Source: Candidatus Acetatifactor stercoripullorum (lineage in GTDB: Bacteria > Bacillota > Clostridia > Lachnospirales > Lachnospiraceae). Taken from it: a DNA stretch of 64,000 nt. Where the stretch lies: the NCBI GenBank assembly GCA_019114005.1, contig DXGH01000051.1:20853-84852 (forward strand). The letters run 5' to 3'. The position numbers were made by a program, and so were the translations under genes. Below are positions 52,682 through 60,598 of the stretch, piece after piece; positions within the stretch are counted from its first letter, which is position 1; every line of letters starts with the position of its first letter. Under the pieces are notes generated by a model. That model worked only from the letters and a program-made list of their open reading frames with translations. It was not told where the DNA came from and searched no databases.

Positions 52682-52727
52682 AAGACGAAGATGTCAGAAA
52701 AACACATCTTCGTCTTTTTTTATTTTT
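52682..52727 (+). terminator. terminator of the esterase operon, doubling as amt leader hairpin
   Basis: AAGACGAAGATGT and ACATCTTCGTCTT form a perfect 13-bp stem with a 9-nt loop, then a long T-tract. Because it lies after the amt promoter, transcripts from that promoter would begin with it. Confidence 0.88.
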
Positions 52728-52746
52728 TTATAGGGAGGTAGTCATT

Positions 52747-54510
52747 ATGGATACTACTATGATCATCGACACATTTTGGGTACTTGTGGCAGCTATCCTG
52801 GTATTCTTTATGAATCTCGGATTTGCGGCTGTGGAAGCGGGCTTCGCCCGGGCGAAAAACACGGTAAATATTTTGTCCAAAAACTTTATTGTGTTTGCAG
52901 TTTCCTCTCTGGGCTTTCTGCTTTTAGGCTGGGGACTGATGTTCGGCGGGGATCATCCCTTTGTGGGAACCAGTAATCTGTTCATTCTGGGAAGCTCAGA
53001 CCTTTCGTTTTATGACGACACATTGACGTCGAACGTTCCCTTCTGGGGGAAATTTTTCTTCCAGCTTGTATTCTGCGGAACGGCGGCAACCATCGTGTCC
53101 GGCGCGGTGGCTGAAAGAATCAAATATGTTTCTTTCATTATTTTTTCCTTTGTGCTGACGCTGATCATTTATCCCATTGTAGGACACTGGGTATGGGGCG
53201 GCGGCTGGCTGGCTCAAATGGGATTTATGGACTTTGCAGGTGACACCGTAGTGCATTCCCTGGGAGGCTGGGGCGCTCTGACAGGCGCTATGATCCTTGG
53301 GCCCCGTATCGGAAAATACGGCAAGGACGGAAAGGCCCGGGCAATTCCCGGACACAGCATGTCCCTGGCAGTGATCGGTCTGTTCGTCCTGTGGCTTGGG
53401 TGGTTTGGCTTTAATCCTGGTTCTACCATGAGCTTTCAGAATCCTTCGGATGTTATGTACATATTGGTTACCACCAATACTTCTGCCATTGCGGCAGTGC
53501 TGACCTCAACCATCACCTCCTGGATCTTTTTAGGCAAACCGGACCTTGGCATGACCATCAACGGCTGTCTGGCAGGTCTTGTGGGAATTACCGGCGGCTG
53601 CGCTTATGTAAGTGTACAGAGCTCTTTGATCATTGGAGCCATTGCCGGCGTCTTAGTGGTATTTGCAGTTGTATTCTTTGATAAATTAAAAATTGACGAT
53701 CCTGTGGGTGCAACCTCCGTTCATCTTTGCTGCGGTATATTCGGCACTATTTGTATCGGATTGTTTGCCCAGGAAGGCGTCACCAGTCTTTCCACCAGAA
53801 ACGGTTTGTTCTTCGGCGGCGGCTTCGGGCTGCTTGGCACACAGGTTGTAGGAATTCTTGCGGTGGCGGTATTTTCCTTTGTGACCACCTCTCTGGTTTG
53901 GCTGGCTTTAAAGAAAACCGTAGGCATCCGCGTATCCCGCGAAGAGGAAATTGCCGGACTGGATATTGGAGAACATGGCAACCTTGCTTATCCTGATTTT
54001 GCGCCTGCAGCCAGCGCTTCCATGGATGATGAATTCATGGCTGAGACCAAGGAAGGAACGGCTGTCATAGAGACGGAGGAAGCGGCAGTGGATATATCTG
54101 CCGAAAAGGCCGTATCAGAAGCTGTCCCTGTGATTCACAAGGAGCGCCAGGGAGCAAAAATGACAAAGGTTACCATCATTACCAACCAGGCAAAATTCAA
54201 TCAGCTGGAGACGGCCCTGACAAAGCTTGGCGTTACCGGTCTTACCATTTCCAATGTATTTGGGTACGGTATGCAGAAGGGGCATGAGGCTTCCTTCCGA
54301 GGAGCCCCCATAGAGGCACGTCTGCTTCCCAAGGTGAAGGTGGATGTGGTAATCTGTAAAATCCCTACCGATACTGTGGTAAACACGGTGCAGAAGGTGC
54401 TCTGCACTGGCAAGGTGGGCGATGGCAAGATTTTCGTCTATGATGTGGAGGATGTTGTGAAGGTTCGTACCAATGAGCACGGTTACGACGCTCTTCAGGA
54501 CGAGGAATAA
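52747..54510 (+). CDS. amt: ammonium transporter fused to a PII signalling domain
   Basis: 587 residues. Residues 1-405 form an 11-helix Amt/Rh channel: FFMNLGFAAVEAGFARAKN, the twin histidines in TVVHSLGGWGAL and TSVHLCCGIFG, and PIVGHWVWGGGWL. A linker of about 65 residues, acidic and Ala/Glu-rich, leads to a PII-like domain (from about 471: KVTIITNQAKFNQLETALTK, a T-loop with GYGMQKGHEASFRGAP, then GKVGDGKIFVYDVEDVVKVRTNE, the nucleotide-binding end). In PII the T-loop plugs the channel according to ATP/ADP and 2-oxoglutarate; the fusion would build in this gate. The uridylylated Tyr of enteric PII is not at its usual place. Confidence 0.93.
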   Translation: MDTTMIIDTFWVLVAAILVFFMNLGFAAVEAGFARAKNTVNILSKNFIVFAVSSLGFLLLGWGLMFGGDHPFVGTSNLFILGSSDLSFYDDTLTSNVPFWGKFFFQLVFCGTAATIVSGAVAERIKYVSFIIFSFVLTLIIYPIVGHWVWGGGWLAQMGFMDFAGDTVVHSLGGWGALTGAMILGPRIGKYGKDGKARAIPGHSMSLAVIGLFVLWLGWFGFNPGSTMSFQNPSDVMYILVTTNTSAIAAVLTSTITSWIFLGKPDLGMTINGCLAGLVGITGGCAYVSVQSSLIIGAIAGVLVVFAVVFFDKLKIDDPVGATSVHLCCGIFGTICIGLFAQEGVTSLSTRNGLFFGGGFGLLGTQVVGILAVAVFSFVTTSLVWLALKKTVGIRVSREEEIAGLDIGEHGNLAYPDFAPAASASMDDEFMAETKEGTAVIETEEAAVDISAEKAVSEAVPVIHKERQGAKMTKVTIITNQAKFNQLETALTKLGVTGLTISNVFGYGMQKGHEASFRGAPIEARLLPKVKVDVVICKIPTDTVVNTVQKVLCTGKVGDGKIFVYDVEDVVKVRTNEHGYDALQDEE

Positions 54511-54538
54511 TTCTGACGTTTTCTTTCATATGAAAAAG

Positions 54539-54577
54539 ATATCCTGGGCTGTCCTGGACGGCGCAGGATATTTTTTA
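54539..54577 (+). terminator. terminator after amt
   Basis: ATATCCTG and CAGGATAT close a hairpin with an inner GCTGT/ACGGC stem, followed by TTTTTT. Confidence 0.85.
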
Positions 54578-54583
54578 TTGTAA

Positions 54584-54612
54584 TTGACATTTGGATTTTT
54601 CTGCATTATACT
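54584..54612 (+). promoter_or_regulatory. promoter of the arabinofuranosidase gene
   Basis: TTGACA at 54584-54589, 17-nt spacer, TATACT at 54607-54612. Just downstream, ATTATACAGTGTAAT is a 15-nt imperfect palindrome at the expected start site, a possible operator. Confidence 0.75.
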
Positions 54613-54674
54613 TAAAATATAATTATACAGTGTAATATTAAAGTTTTTACTTAAATAAAAGGAGAAAAAATCTT

Positions 54675-56171
54675 ATGAAAAAGCTGTATGTCAATCCAAA
54701 TGTAAAGAGAGGACATATCAATCCGGAGCTTCAGGGACATTTTTCCGAGCACCTGGGCCGCTGTATTTATGAGGGGATTTACGTGGGAGAGAAATCCTCC
54801 ATCCCCAACGTAAACGGCATGAGAACGGATGTGGTGGAGGCCCTTAAGGAGATTAAGGTTCCGGTGCTTCGCTGGCCGGGGGGCTGCTTTGCGGATGAAT
54901 ACCACTGGAAGGACGGTGTGGGGCCCAAGGAAAAGCGCAAAAAAATGATCAATACCCACTGGGGAGGGGTGGTGGAGGACAACAGCTTCGGCACCCACGA
55001 ATTTATGGAGCTTTGCAGGCAGCTTGGCTGTAAGACCTATGTAAATGGAAACCTGGGCAGCGGAACCGTACAGGAGATGAGCGAATGGGTGGAATATATG
55101 ACCTTTCACGGGGTCTCTCCCATGGCGGATCTGCGGAAGGAAAATGGACATGAGGAGCCCTGGAGGGTGGACTACTTTGGCGTGGGCAACGAAAACTGGG
55201 GCTGCGGCGGCAATATGAGGCCGGAGTATTACGGAGATTTGTACCGCAGATACCAGACCTATGTGAGAAATTATGACCCCAAGGCTCCTATTTACAAGAT
55301 TGCCTGCGGCGCAAGTGTGGATGATTATCACTGGACGGACAAGGTGCTGGAGACTGTCTTTGACCACGGAACCGGTTTTATGAACGGCATGTCTCTTCAC
55401 CATTACACCCTCTGCACAGAGGATTGGGAGCACAAGGGTTCAGCCACGGATTTTGACGAAGCAGCGTGGTACCGCACCCTGAAGGCCACCCTGAAGATGG
55501 AAACGCTCATCAAACGCCATGGAGCCATTATGGATCAATATGACCCGGACAAAAAAATCGGCATGGTCATTGACGAGTGGGGTACCTGGTTTGATGTGGA
55601 GCCAGGCACCAATCCGGGCTTTTTGTACCAGCAAAACACTATGCGGGATGCGCTGGTGGCAGGCATTAATCTGAATCTTTTCAACAAGCACTGCGACCGG
55701 GTGAAGATGGCAAATATTGCCCAGATGGTCAATGTGCTCCAGGCAGTGATCCTGACTGAGGGTGAAAAAATGATCAAAACCCCCACCTGGCATGTATTTC
55801 ATATGTACAAGGCTCATCAGGACGGAGAGCTTGTGGAATCCTCCATCGAAAATGAAACCATCGGCGTGGAGGCAGACAGCATGGTGCCAAAGCTTACGGA
55901 ATCCGTATCCATGGCGCCAGACGGCAGGCTCCATGTAACTCTCACAAATCTGTCGGTGGATTCCTCCGAGGAAATCCAGGGCATTTTTGCCCAGAGTCCT
56001 GTGAAGTCGGTGAAGGGAACGGTGCTCACAAACCACTTTAAGGCCCATAACACCTTTGAGGAGCCGGATGTGGTACATACCCGGGAATTTAAGGAAATTT
56101 CTGTAGATGGAAACAAGCTTACCTTTACCCTTCCGGCCTGCAGCGTGCTGCATTTGGAAGTGGAGATTTGA
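54675..56171 (+). CDS. abfA: GH51 alpha-L-arabinofuranosidase
   Basis: Releases terminal L-arabinofuranose from arabinoxylan or arabinan oligosaccharides in the cytoplasm; no signal peptide. 498 residues with a TIM barrel and C-terminal beta domain. Catalytic acid/base Glu173 is in [12 protein letters not shown] and the nucleophile Glu301 in [10 protein letters not shown]; the N-terminal [16 protein letters not shown] and [15 protein letters not shown] blocks line the active site. GGAGAAAAAATCTT precedes the ATG. Single gene with own promoter and terminator. Released arabinose could feed the isomerase/kinase cluster at 27.7-31.4 kb. Confidence 0.95.
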   Translation: MKKLYVNPNVKRGHINPELQGHFSEHLGRCIYEGIYVGEKSSIPNVNGMRTDVVEALKEIKVPVLRWPGGCFADEYHWKDGVGPKEKRKKMINTHWGGVVEDNSFGTHEFMELCRQLGCKTYVNGNLGSGTVQEMSEWVEYMTFHGVSPMADLRKENGHEEPWRVDYFGVGNENWGCGGNMRPEYYGDLYRRYQTYVRNYDPKAPIYKIACGASVDDYHWTDKVLETVFDHGTGFMNGMSLHHYTLCTEDWEHKGSATDFDEAAWYRTLKATLKMETLIKRHGAIMDQYDPDKKIGMVIDEWGTWFDVEPGTNPGFLYQQNTMRDALVAGINLNLFNKHCDRVKMANIAQMVNVLQAVILTEGEKMIKTPTWHVFHMYKAHQDGELVESSIENETIGVEADSMVPKLTESVSMAPDGRLHVTLTNLSVDSSEEIQGIFAQSPVKSVKGTVLTNHFKAHNTFEEPDVVHTREFKEISVDGNKLTFTLPACSVLHLEVEI

Positions 56172-56183
56172 CAGGGAGGGAAG

Positions 56184-56211
56184 GCTGCCCGCAAAAGCGG
56201 GCAGCTTTTTA
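56184..56211 (+). terminator. terminator after abfA
   Basis: GCTGCCCGC and GCGGGCAGC form a 9-bp stem with an AAAA loop, followed by TTTTT. Confidence 0.9.
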
Positions 56212-56213
56212 CC

Positions 56214-56242
56214 TTGACTTGGAGCGCAGACAGTGATAAATT
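56214..56242 (+). promoter_or_regulatory. promoter of the second MATE gene
   Basis: TTGACT at 56214-56219, 17-nt spacer, TAAATT at 56237-56242, giving a leader of about 115 nt. Confidence 0.65.
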
Positions 56243-56283
56243 AATTCCATGTAAAATAAAAGAAACGTCAATTACCGCCGGGT

Positions 56284-56338
56284 AACGTCTTATTCATTCC
56301 GTCAGGCCTTTGCAGGAATGAAGTAAGACGTTTTATTT
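56284..56338 (+). terminator. terminator-like hairpin in the MATE leader (possible attenuator)
   Basis: AACGTCTTATTCATTCC and GGAATGAAGTAAGACGTT pair over 17 bp with one bulge, followed by TTATTTT, 25 nt before the MATE start. The upstream AACGTCAATTACC could compete for the right arm. This suggests conditional termination, but no known riboswitch class was recognised. Confidence 0.6.
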
Positions 56339-56362
56339 TGCGGATTTTGGAGGTATGATTTC

Positions 56363-57694
56363 ATGAAAAAAGAGAATTTGTGTCTGCAGGAATTTATCAA
56401 ATATTCCTCTCTCAATGTGCTGGGAATGATCGGCTTGTCCTGCTATATTCTGGCGGATACCTTTTTTGTGTCAAAGGCTTTGGGGGCAGATGGCCTGACA
56501 GCCTTAAATCTTGCTATCCCTGTTTACAGCTTTATCCATGGCAGCGGCCTTATGATCGGAATGGGAGGCGGCATTAAATATGCCATTGTGAAAAGTCAGA
56601 AGGATGCAGACAGAGCGGATCGGATTTTTACCAATGCCGCAGCGCTTATGGTAATCATAGCCGGTATCTTTTTCCTTTTGGGCATTTTTGGCACAGGATT
56701 TCTGGTCAGACTTCTGGGGGCGGATGAAGCGGTTTTTGAGATGACGCAAACCTATCTTAAGGTGATATTGCTGTTTGCACCCATGTTTATGACGAACAAT
56801 CTGCTTTTGTGCTTTATCAGAAACGACGGAGCGCCCCAGCTGTCTATGACGGCCATGATCTGCGGCAGCCTGTCCAATGTGGTTTTGGATTATGTATTTA
56901 TGTTCCCTCTGGGAATGGGAATTTTTGGGGCGGCCTTTGCCACAGGTCTGGCTCCGGTGATCAGCATTTTAATACTCATGCCCTTTTTCGTAAAGAAGAG
57001 AAATCAGTTTTATCTGCGAAAGAGAAGGCTTTCGGCACGGCTTTTTTGCGGCATCTTTTTAAACGGAGTGCCTTCCCTGATCACAGAGGTCTCCTCAGGA
57101 ATTGTGATGATTGTATTTAATACCCTTTTGCTTGGACTGGCAGGCAACATCGGGGTTGCTGCCTACAGTGTGATTGCCAATCTCTCCTTGGTGGTGATTT
57201 CCATTTATACGGGAATTGCACAGGGAATACAGCCTATTGTCAGCAGCAATTTCGGGAAGGGGAACCGGAAGCATGTGGAGGCAATTCTTCGGTATGCCCT
57301 GATTGCAGCGGCAGTGGTGTCTGTCCTTGTTTATGGGGTGGTCTTTTTTGGAGCTGAGGGTATTGTGAGCGTGTTTAACAGTGAGCAGAATGCACAGCTG
57401 CAGGAAATTGCAGTCACTGGAATGAGGATTTACTTTACTGCTTGTATATTTGCAGGCTTCAATATTATTGTGGCTGTGTATTTTACCGCAACGGAGCATG
57501 CCCTTCCGGCACATATCATTTCTCTTCTGCGTGGTTTTGCTGTTATGATTCCTATGGCGCTTGCGCTGTCGGCGGCGGGTATTTTGGGAGTCTGGTCGGC
57601 ATTTCCCGCAACGGAGCTTTTGGTGGCTCTGCTTGGAGCAGTCATGCTTTTGAAAAGAAAAAAGAGCCATCCATCTGGGGTTTCTGTGTTATAA
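56363..57694 (+). CDS. MATE-family efflux protein
   Basis: A 443-residue, 12-helix exporter: CLQEFIKYSSLNVLGMIGLSCYILADTFFVSKALG at the first motif, and a repeated half from GVPSLITEVSSGIVMIVFNTLLL. It is closer to the MepA/DinF-like branch than the 31622 gene and not a recent duplicate of it. GGAGG precedes ATG 56363. Its leader hairpin suggests induction by a compound or translation stress. Confidence 0.9.
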   Translation: MKKENLCLQEFIKYSSLNVLGMIGLSCYILADTFFVSKALGADGLTALNLAIPVYSFIHGSGLMIGMGGGIKYAIVKSQKDADRADRIFTNAAALMVIIAGIFFLLGIFGTGFLVRLLGADEAVFEMTQTYLKVILLFAPMFMTNNLLLCFIRNDGAPQLSMTAMICGSLSNVVLDYVFMFPLGMGIFGAAFATGLAPVISILILMPFFVKKRNQFYLRKRRLSARLFCGIFLNGVPSLITEVSSGIVMIVFNTLLLGLAGNIGVAAYSVIANLSLVVISIYTGIAQGIQPIVSSNFGKGNRKHVEAILRYALIAAAVVSVLVYGVVFFGAEGIVSVFNSEQNAQLQEIAVTGMRIYFTACIFAGFNIIVAVYFTATEHALPAHIISLLRGFAVMIPMALALSAAGILGVWSAFPATELLVALLGAVMLLKRKKSHPSGVSVL

Positions 57695-57713
57695 TTCTAT
57701 GTAACCAGGCGTT

Positions 57714-57838
57714 TGCGAAACTCGCTCCCTGATATCAGAAATTGGGCATAATAACCAAAATAAGGGTGACTAGCCACTGCTTCGGAACCCGTTTTTGGTT
57801 ATTATGACCAGGTTCGTGACTTTGCCAGCGAGTTTTGC
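57714..57838. repeat. dispersed palindromic repeat, copy A
   Basis: A 125-bp imperfect palindrome. Outer arms GCGAAACTCGCT and AGCGAGTTTTGC enclose an inner stem CATAATAACCAAAA with TTTTTGGTTATTATG. A second copy is at 60243-60336 and one arm at 29221-29256, all intergenic. Confidence 0.8.
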
Positions 57839-57877
57839 AATTACCTATTCTATGTAACAGACATAAGGAGGAAAGTA

Positions 57878-59071
57878 ATGTTTGATTATAAGGATACCGT
57901 GGATGGGCTGATACAAAAGGAGATAGAGGAGGGAAGACTTGCGGGGGCAAGTCTTTTGGTGCGCTGCCGTGACAGAGAGGTTTATTTCAACGCCTACGGA
58001 CAGGCGGATATGGAAAAGAAAAAACCAATGAGGAGAGATACCATTATCCGGCTTTTTTCCATGACAAAGCCCATTACGGCAGCAGCCGTTATGATTTTGG
58101 CCCAAAGAGGGGAACTTGATTTAAAGGACCCGGTGTCCAAGTATCTTCCCTACTTTGCGGGGCAGACGGTCTGGACTCCCCAGGAAAGGGTGCTTCCGGT
58201 AAACCGGGAGAACACCATCACCGATCTTTTGAACATGACCTCGGGCATTCCCTATCCTGATTTGTCCCATGTGCCGGGCAGGCGTATGGATACTGTTTTC
58301 AAAGAGCTTTGGGAGCGCAGAAAAAGGGGAGAGCGGGTGGATACCCAGGAGTACTTAAGGAGAATTGCGCAGATTCCTCTGTGCTTTCAGCCTGGTGAAA
58401 GATGGATGTACGGACTGTCTGCGGATGTGCTGGGCGGCGTGGTGGAAGCGGTCAGCGGGATGACCTACGGCGCGTTTTTGAAAAGAGAGCTGTTTGAGCC
58501 GCTGGAAATGCCGGACACAGGCTTTTTTGTTCCGGAAGAAAAGAGGGAACGCTTTGCCCAGATCTATCAGTGGGAGGAAGAGGGAAAAAGGCTTGTGCCC
58601 TATGAGGATTCCCACCTGGGAGAATATTACGGGGAGGATACGTCCTTTGAATCCGGCGGCGCAGGACTGGTATCCACGATTGACGATTACAGCCATTTTA
58701 CGGAAATGATGCTGCACAAAGGGGAATATAACGGAAAACGCATATTGGGAAGAAAAACGGTGGAATTTATGACCAGTGACCGTCTGACCAAAGAACAAAA
58801 GTCGGGATTAAACTGGGACAGCACGGCGGGATATGGTTACGGATGCCTGATGCGCATTCTCATAGATCAGGGGGAGGCCGGAACCATAGCGCCCCTTGGA
58901 GAATACGGCTGGGATGGCTGGACGGGCAATTATGTAACCATGGACCCGGAGGATGATATGACGCTTATCTTTTTCATGCAAAGATGCGGCTCCGGGTGTA
59001 CACCCTTGGTGAGAAAGCTGCGGATGGCCACCTTCGGGGCCCTGGAGGAGCTGATGGGCAAAAAGGACTAG
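57878..59071 (+). CDS. beta-lactamase-fold serine hydrolase
   Basis: A 397-residue class C beta-lactamase/esterase family protein without signal peptide. SxxK is SMTK in RLFSMTKPITAAAVMILA, the Tyr motif is in RWMYGLSADVLGGVVEAVSG, and the C-terminal LGEYGWDGWTGNYVTMDPE matches the third conserved block. It is a paralogue of the 33980 gene over its full length. AAGGAGG precedes the ATG. The substrate is unknown. Its stop codon lies in the stem of a terminator facing the opposite strand. Confidence 0.87.
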   Translation: MFDYKDTVDGLIQKEIEEGRLAGASLLVRCRDREVYFNAYGQADMEKKKPMRRDTIIRLFSMTKPITAAAVMILAQRGELDLKDPVSKYLPYFAGQTVWTPQERVLPVNRENTITDLLNMTSGIPYPDLSHVPGRRMDTVFKELWERRKRGERVDTQEYLRRIAQIPLCFQPGERWMYGLSADVLGGVVEAVSGMTYGAFLKRELFEPLEMPDTGFFVPEEKRERFAQIYQWEEEGKRLVPYEDSHLGEYYGEDTSFESGGAGLVSTIDDYSHFTEMMLHKGEYNGKRILGRKTVEFMTSDRLTKEQKSGLNWDSTAGYGYGCLMRILIDQGEAGTIAPLGEYGWDGWTGNYVTMDPEDDMTLIFFMQRCGSGCTPLVRKLRMATFGALEELMGKKD

Positions 59072-59097
59072 AGAGAAAGCAGACTTCTCTCTAGTCC
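59065..59097 (-). terminator. terminator of the GNAT/small-protein operon
   Basis: GGACTAGAGAGAA and TTCTCTCTAGTCC form a perfect 13-bp stem. On the minus strand TTTTT follows, so it serves the minus-strand genes; both convergent stop codons lie in the stem. Confidence 0.75.
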
Positions 59098-59213
59098 TCT
59101 TCCATATCAAAATCGTCCACGTCTGCGGCGACTGCAGCGGTAACAGAAGCGGCTACAGCGGCGATTACGGCGAAAATGATGATCAACAATCCGCCTGCAA
59201 GAATCAAAAACAT
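59091..59213 (-). CDS. 40-residue membrane protein
   Basis: An unannotated-size ORF: MFLILAGGLLIIIFAVIAAV opens a single Ala/Ile/Val-rich membrane helix, and the tail ends in the acidic DVDDFDMEED. GGGGGAG lies 5 nt before the ATG. It follows the GNAT gene by 23 nt on the same strand and ends in the shared terminator, which together support it as a real gene. Function unknown. Confidence 0.6.
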   Translation of the reverse strand: MFLILAGGLLIIIFAVIAAVAASVTAAVAADVDDFDMEED

Positions 59214-59236
59214 AGGTCTCCCCCTTTCTTTGAGAG

Positions 59237-59887
59237 CTATTCCACAAAGGAATTGCTTATGATATAAAATTCCTCCTGGCTGGGAAGGTATTTCTTTTCC
59301 AATGCTTCAAAGCCCTGGTCATAGCTTTGCGCTTCCTGTTCATTTATATTCATGACAGGACTTTCCCGGTAAAACCATTTTCTGCCGTCGAAAACGCCTG
59401 GAATCAGTTCCTTTACCAGCATTCCCGCAGGATACCTTCCCTGTGGCCATTTGCTGTCCGCAACACAGACGTTAAACTTTTTACAGCTTTGAAATCCCCG
59501 GCTCACATAGTTGGCGGGGCTCCCAAAGATGACGATGCTGTCATAACCCATTTCCACGGCCCGCTGAAAGGAATGCTCCATGAGCTGCTTTCCATAGCCC
59601 ATTCTCTGATATTCGGGCGAGATGGAGACCGGACCAAAGGTAAGGGTTTCTTTTTCTGTACCGCTTTCATCGGTCAGCATTGCCCTTGTATACATGATAT
59701 TGCCAATCACCTGGCCGTCCATTTCCGCCACAAAATCTAATTCCGGTATGAAATCCTGATGGCTGCGCATGATGTGAACCAGATAATGCTCCGTACATCC
59801 CGGCATATAGCGGTTATAGAAAGCCTGCCTTGTGATCTGCTCTACCGTTTCGTAGTCCTCTATTCTTTCATTGCGAATATTCAGCAT
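59237..59887 (-). CDS. GNAT-family N-acetyltransferase
   Basis: A 216-residue acetyl-CoA-dependent acetyltransferase. The start MLNIRNERIEDYETVEQITRQAF and the acetyl-CoA loop SPEYQRMGYGKQLMEHSFQRA (R/Q-x-x-G-x-G) are clear; a C-terminal block (YPAGMLVKELIPGVF) is typical of the YhbS-like branch. The acceptor is unknown. AGAGGA precedes ATG 59887; the longer frame to 59962 would run into the inverted repeat upstream and is rejected. Confidence 0.87.
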   Translation of the reverse strand: MLNIRNERIEDYETVEQITRQAFYNRYMPGCTEHYLVHIMRSHQDFIPELDFVAEMDGQVIGNIMYTRAMLTDESGTEKETLTFGPVSISPEYQRMGYGKQLMEHSFQRAVEMGYDSIVIFGSPANYVSRGFQSCKKFNVCVADSKWPQGRYPAGMLVKELIPGVFDGRKWFYRESPVMNINEQEAQSYDQGFEALEKKYLPSQEEFYIISNSFVE

Positions 59888-59925
59888 GACAAATCCTCTT
59901 AGCTTTTTTTCTTTTCCTTTATGTG

Positions 59926-60070
59926 ATAATATGATGTTGAGGTCAAAAGGGTTTTCAGTCACAAATCCTCAGAATTGTTTGTCATCTGCAGGAGCAACTT
60001 GACTCCGAAGCCGCAAACAATTCTGAGAATTTGTGACAGGGAGACCTTTTGACCCTGACATCATAATATT
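59926..60070. repeat. long inverted repeat (about 55-nt arms)
   Basis: The left arm runs from ATAATATGATGT through GTCAAAAGG, CACAAATCCTCAGAATTG to TTTG at 59981; the right arm begins CAAACAATTCTGAGAATTTG at 60013 and ends in ACATCATAATAT. Arms match with a few mismatches around a 32-nt loop that itself contains GGAG...CTCC. It has the form of a MITE or a large cruciform. Confidence 0.8.
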
Positions 60071-60108
60071 AATTTAATACAAATATTACGATATGTAAAG
60101 GAGGGGAA

Positions 60109-60225
60109 TTGCATGAATTTCATGACCGCGTCTATTTTTTCAGTTATCTGCAGGCCATTATAGAATTGGCTGCCAACATTCTGATTATAGCCTGCGCTAT
60201 AAGCTATCTGAGAAACAAAAAATAA
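60109..60225 (+). CDS. 38-residue membrane protein with TTG start
   Basis: TTG at 60109 follows AAGGAGGGG, an almost perfect ribosome site. The product begins MHEFHDRVYFFSYLQAIIEL and continues through a hydrophobic helix to RNKK. An overlapping ATG frame at 60114 ends after 16 codons and is less likely. No family recognised; it resembles small single-helix peptides of unknown function. Confidence 0.5.
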   Translation: MHEFHDRVYFFSYLQAIIELAANILIIACAISYLRNKK

Positions 60226-60242
60226 CCCCTTTTTGTTTCACT

Positions 60243-60336
60243 GGGCGTAATCACCAAAATAAGGGCGACGAGGCACTGCTTTGAAGCCCGTTTTTGGCGA
60301 TTATGACCAGTTTCGTGACTTTGTCAGCGAGTTTCG
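60243..60336. repeat. dispersed palindromic repeat, copy B
   Basis: Aligns with copy A over its central 90 bp. The inner stem is CGTAATCACCAAAA with TTTTTGGCGATTATG, where an A-T pair of copy A has become C-G, a compensatory change. Confidence 0.8.
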
Positions 60337-60598
60337 TAGTCACCTGCAAGAATTTAAAATAGGGGGTTGACAAATAACCCGGTCAGGGTGTAGATTGTAA
60401 ATCACCAACAAGAATGTTTCAATTCAAATTTTATTTTTTCTTAAGCTGAATCAGCTGATTTTCCAATGTATTTTTTATGAAGCTATACGGCGTTGTACTT
60501 TTTCTTTCCATTTTTGGATGATTGCCGCGAAATGGATTTTTGGGGAACGCCGTCAATATCGCAGAAATGTCCGTTTTGGCGGACGGGGAGGTATCAGA
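60337..60598 (+). promoter_or_regulatory. long leader with promoter upstream of the Tad locus
   Basis: TTGACA at 60367-60372, 18-nt spacer, TAGATT at 60391-60396 is the only good promoter. About 200 nt of leader follow, with weak hairpins such as GTCCG/CGGAC just before the ribosome site GGGGAGG. No gene and no known riboswitch (c-di-GMP classes checked by eye) was found. Confidence 0.5.

Noticed and set aside
59888..59962. N-terminal extension of the GNAT protein
   Set aside because: It runs into the long inverted repeat and lacks a ribosome site; ATG 59887 gives the normal family start.
60391..60598. c-di-GMP riboswitch in the Tad leader
   Set aside because: Neither GEMM-I nor GEMM-II core sequence could be found in the leader.
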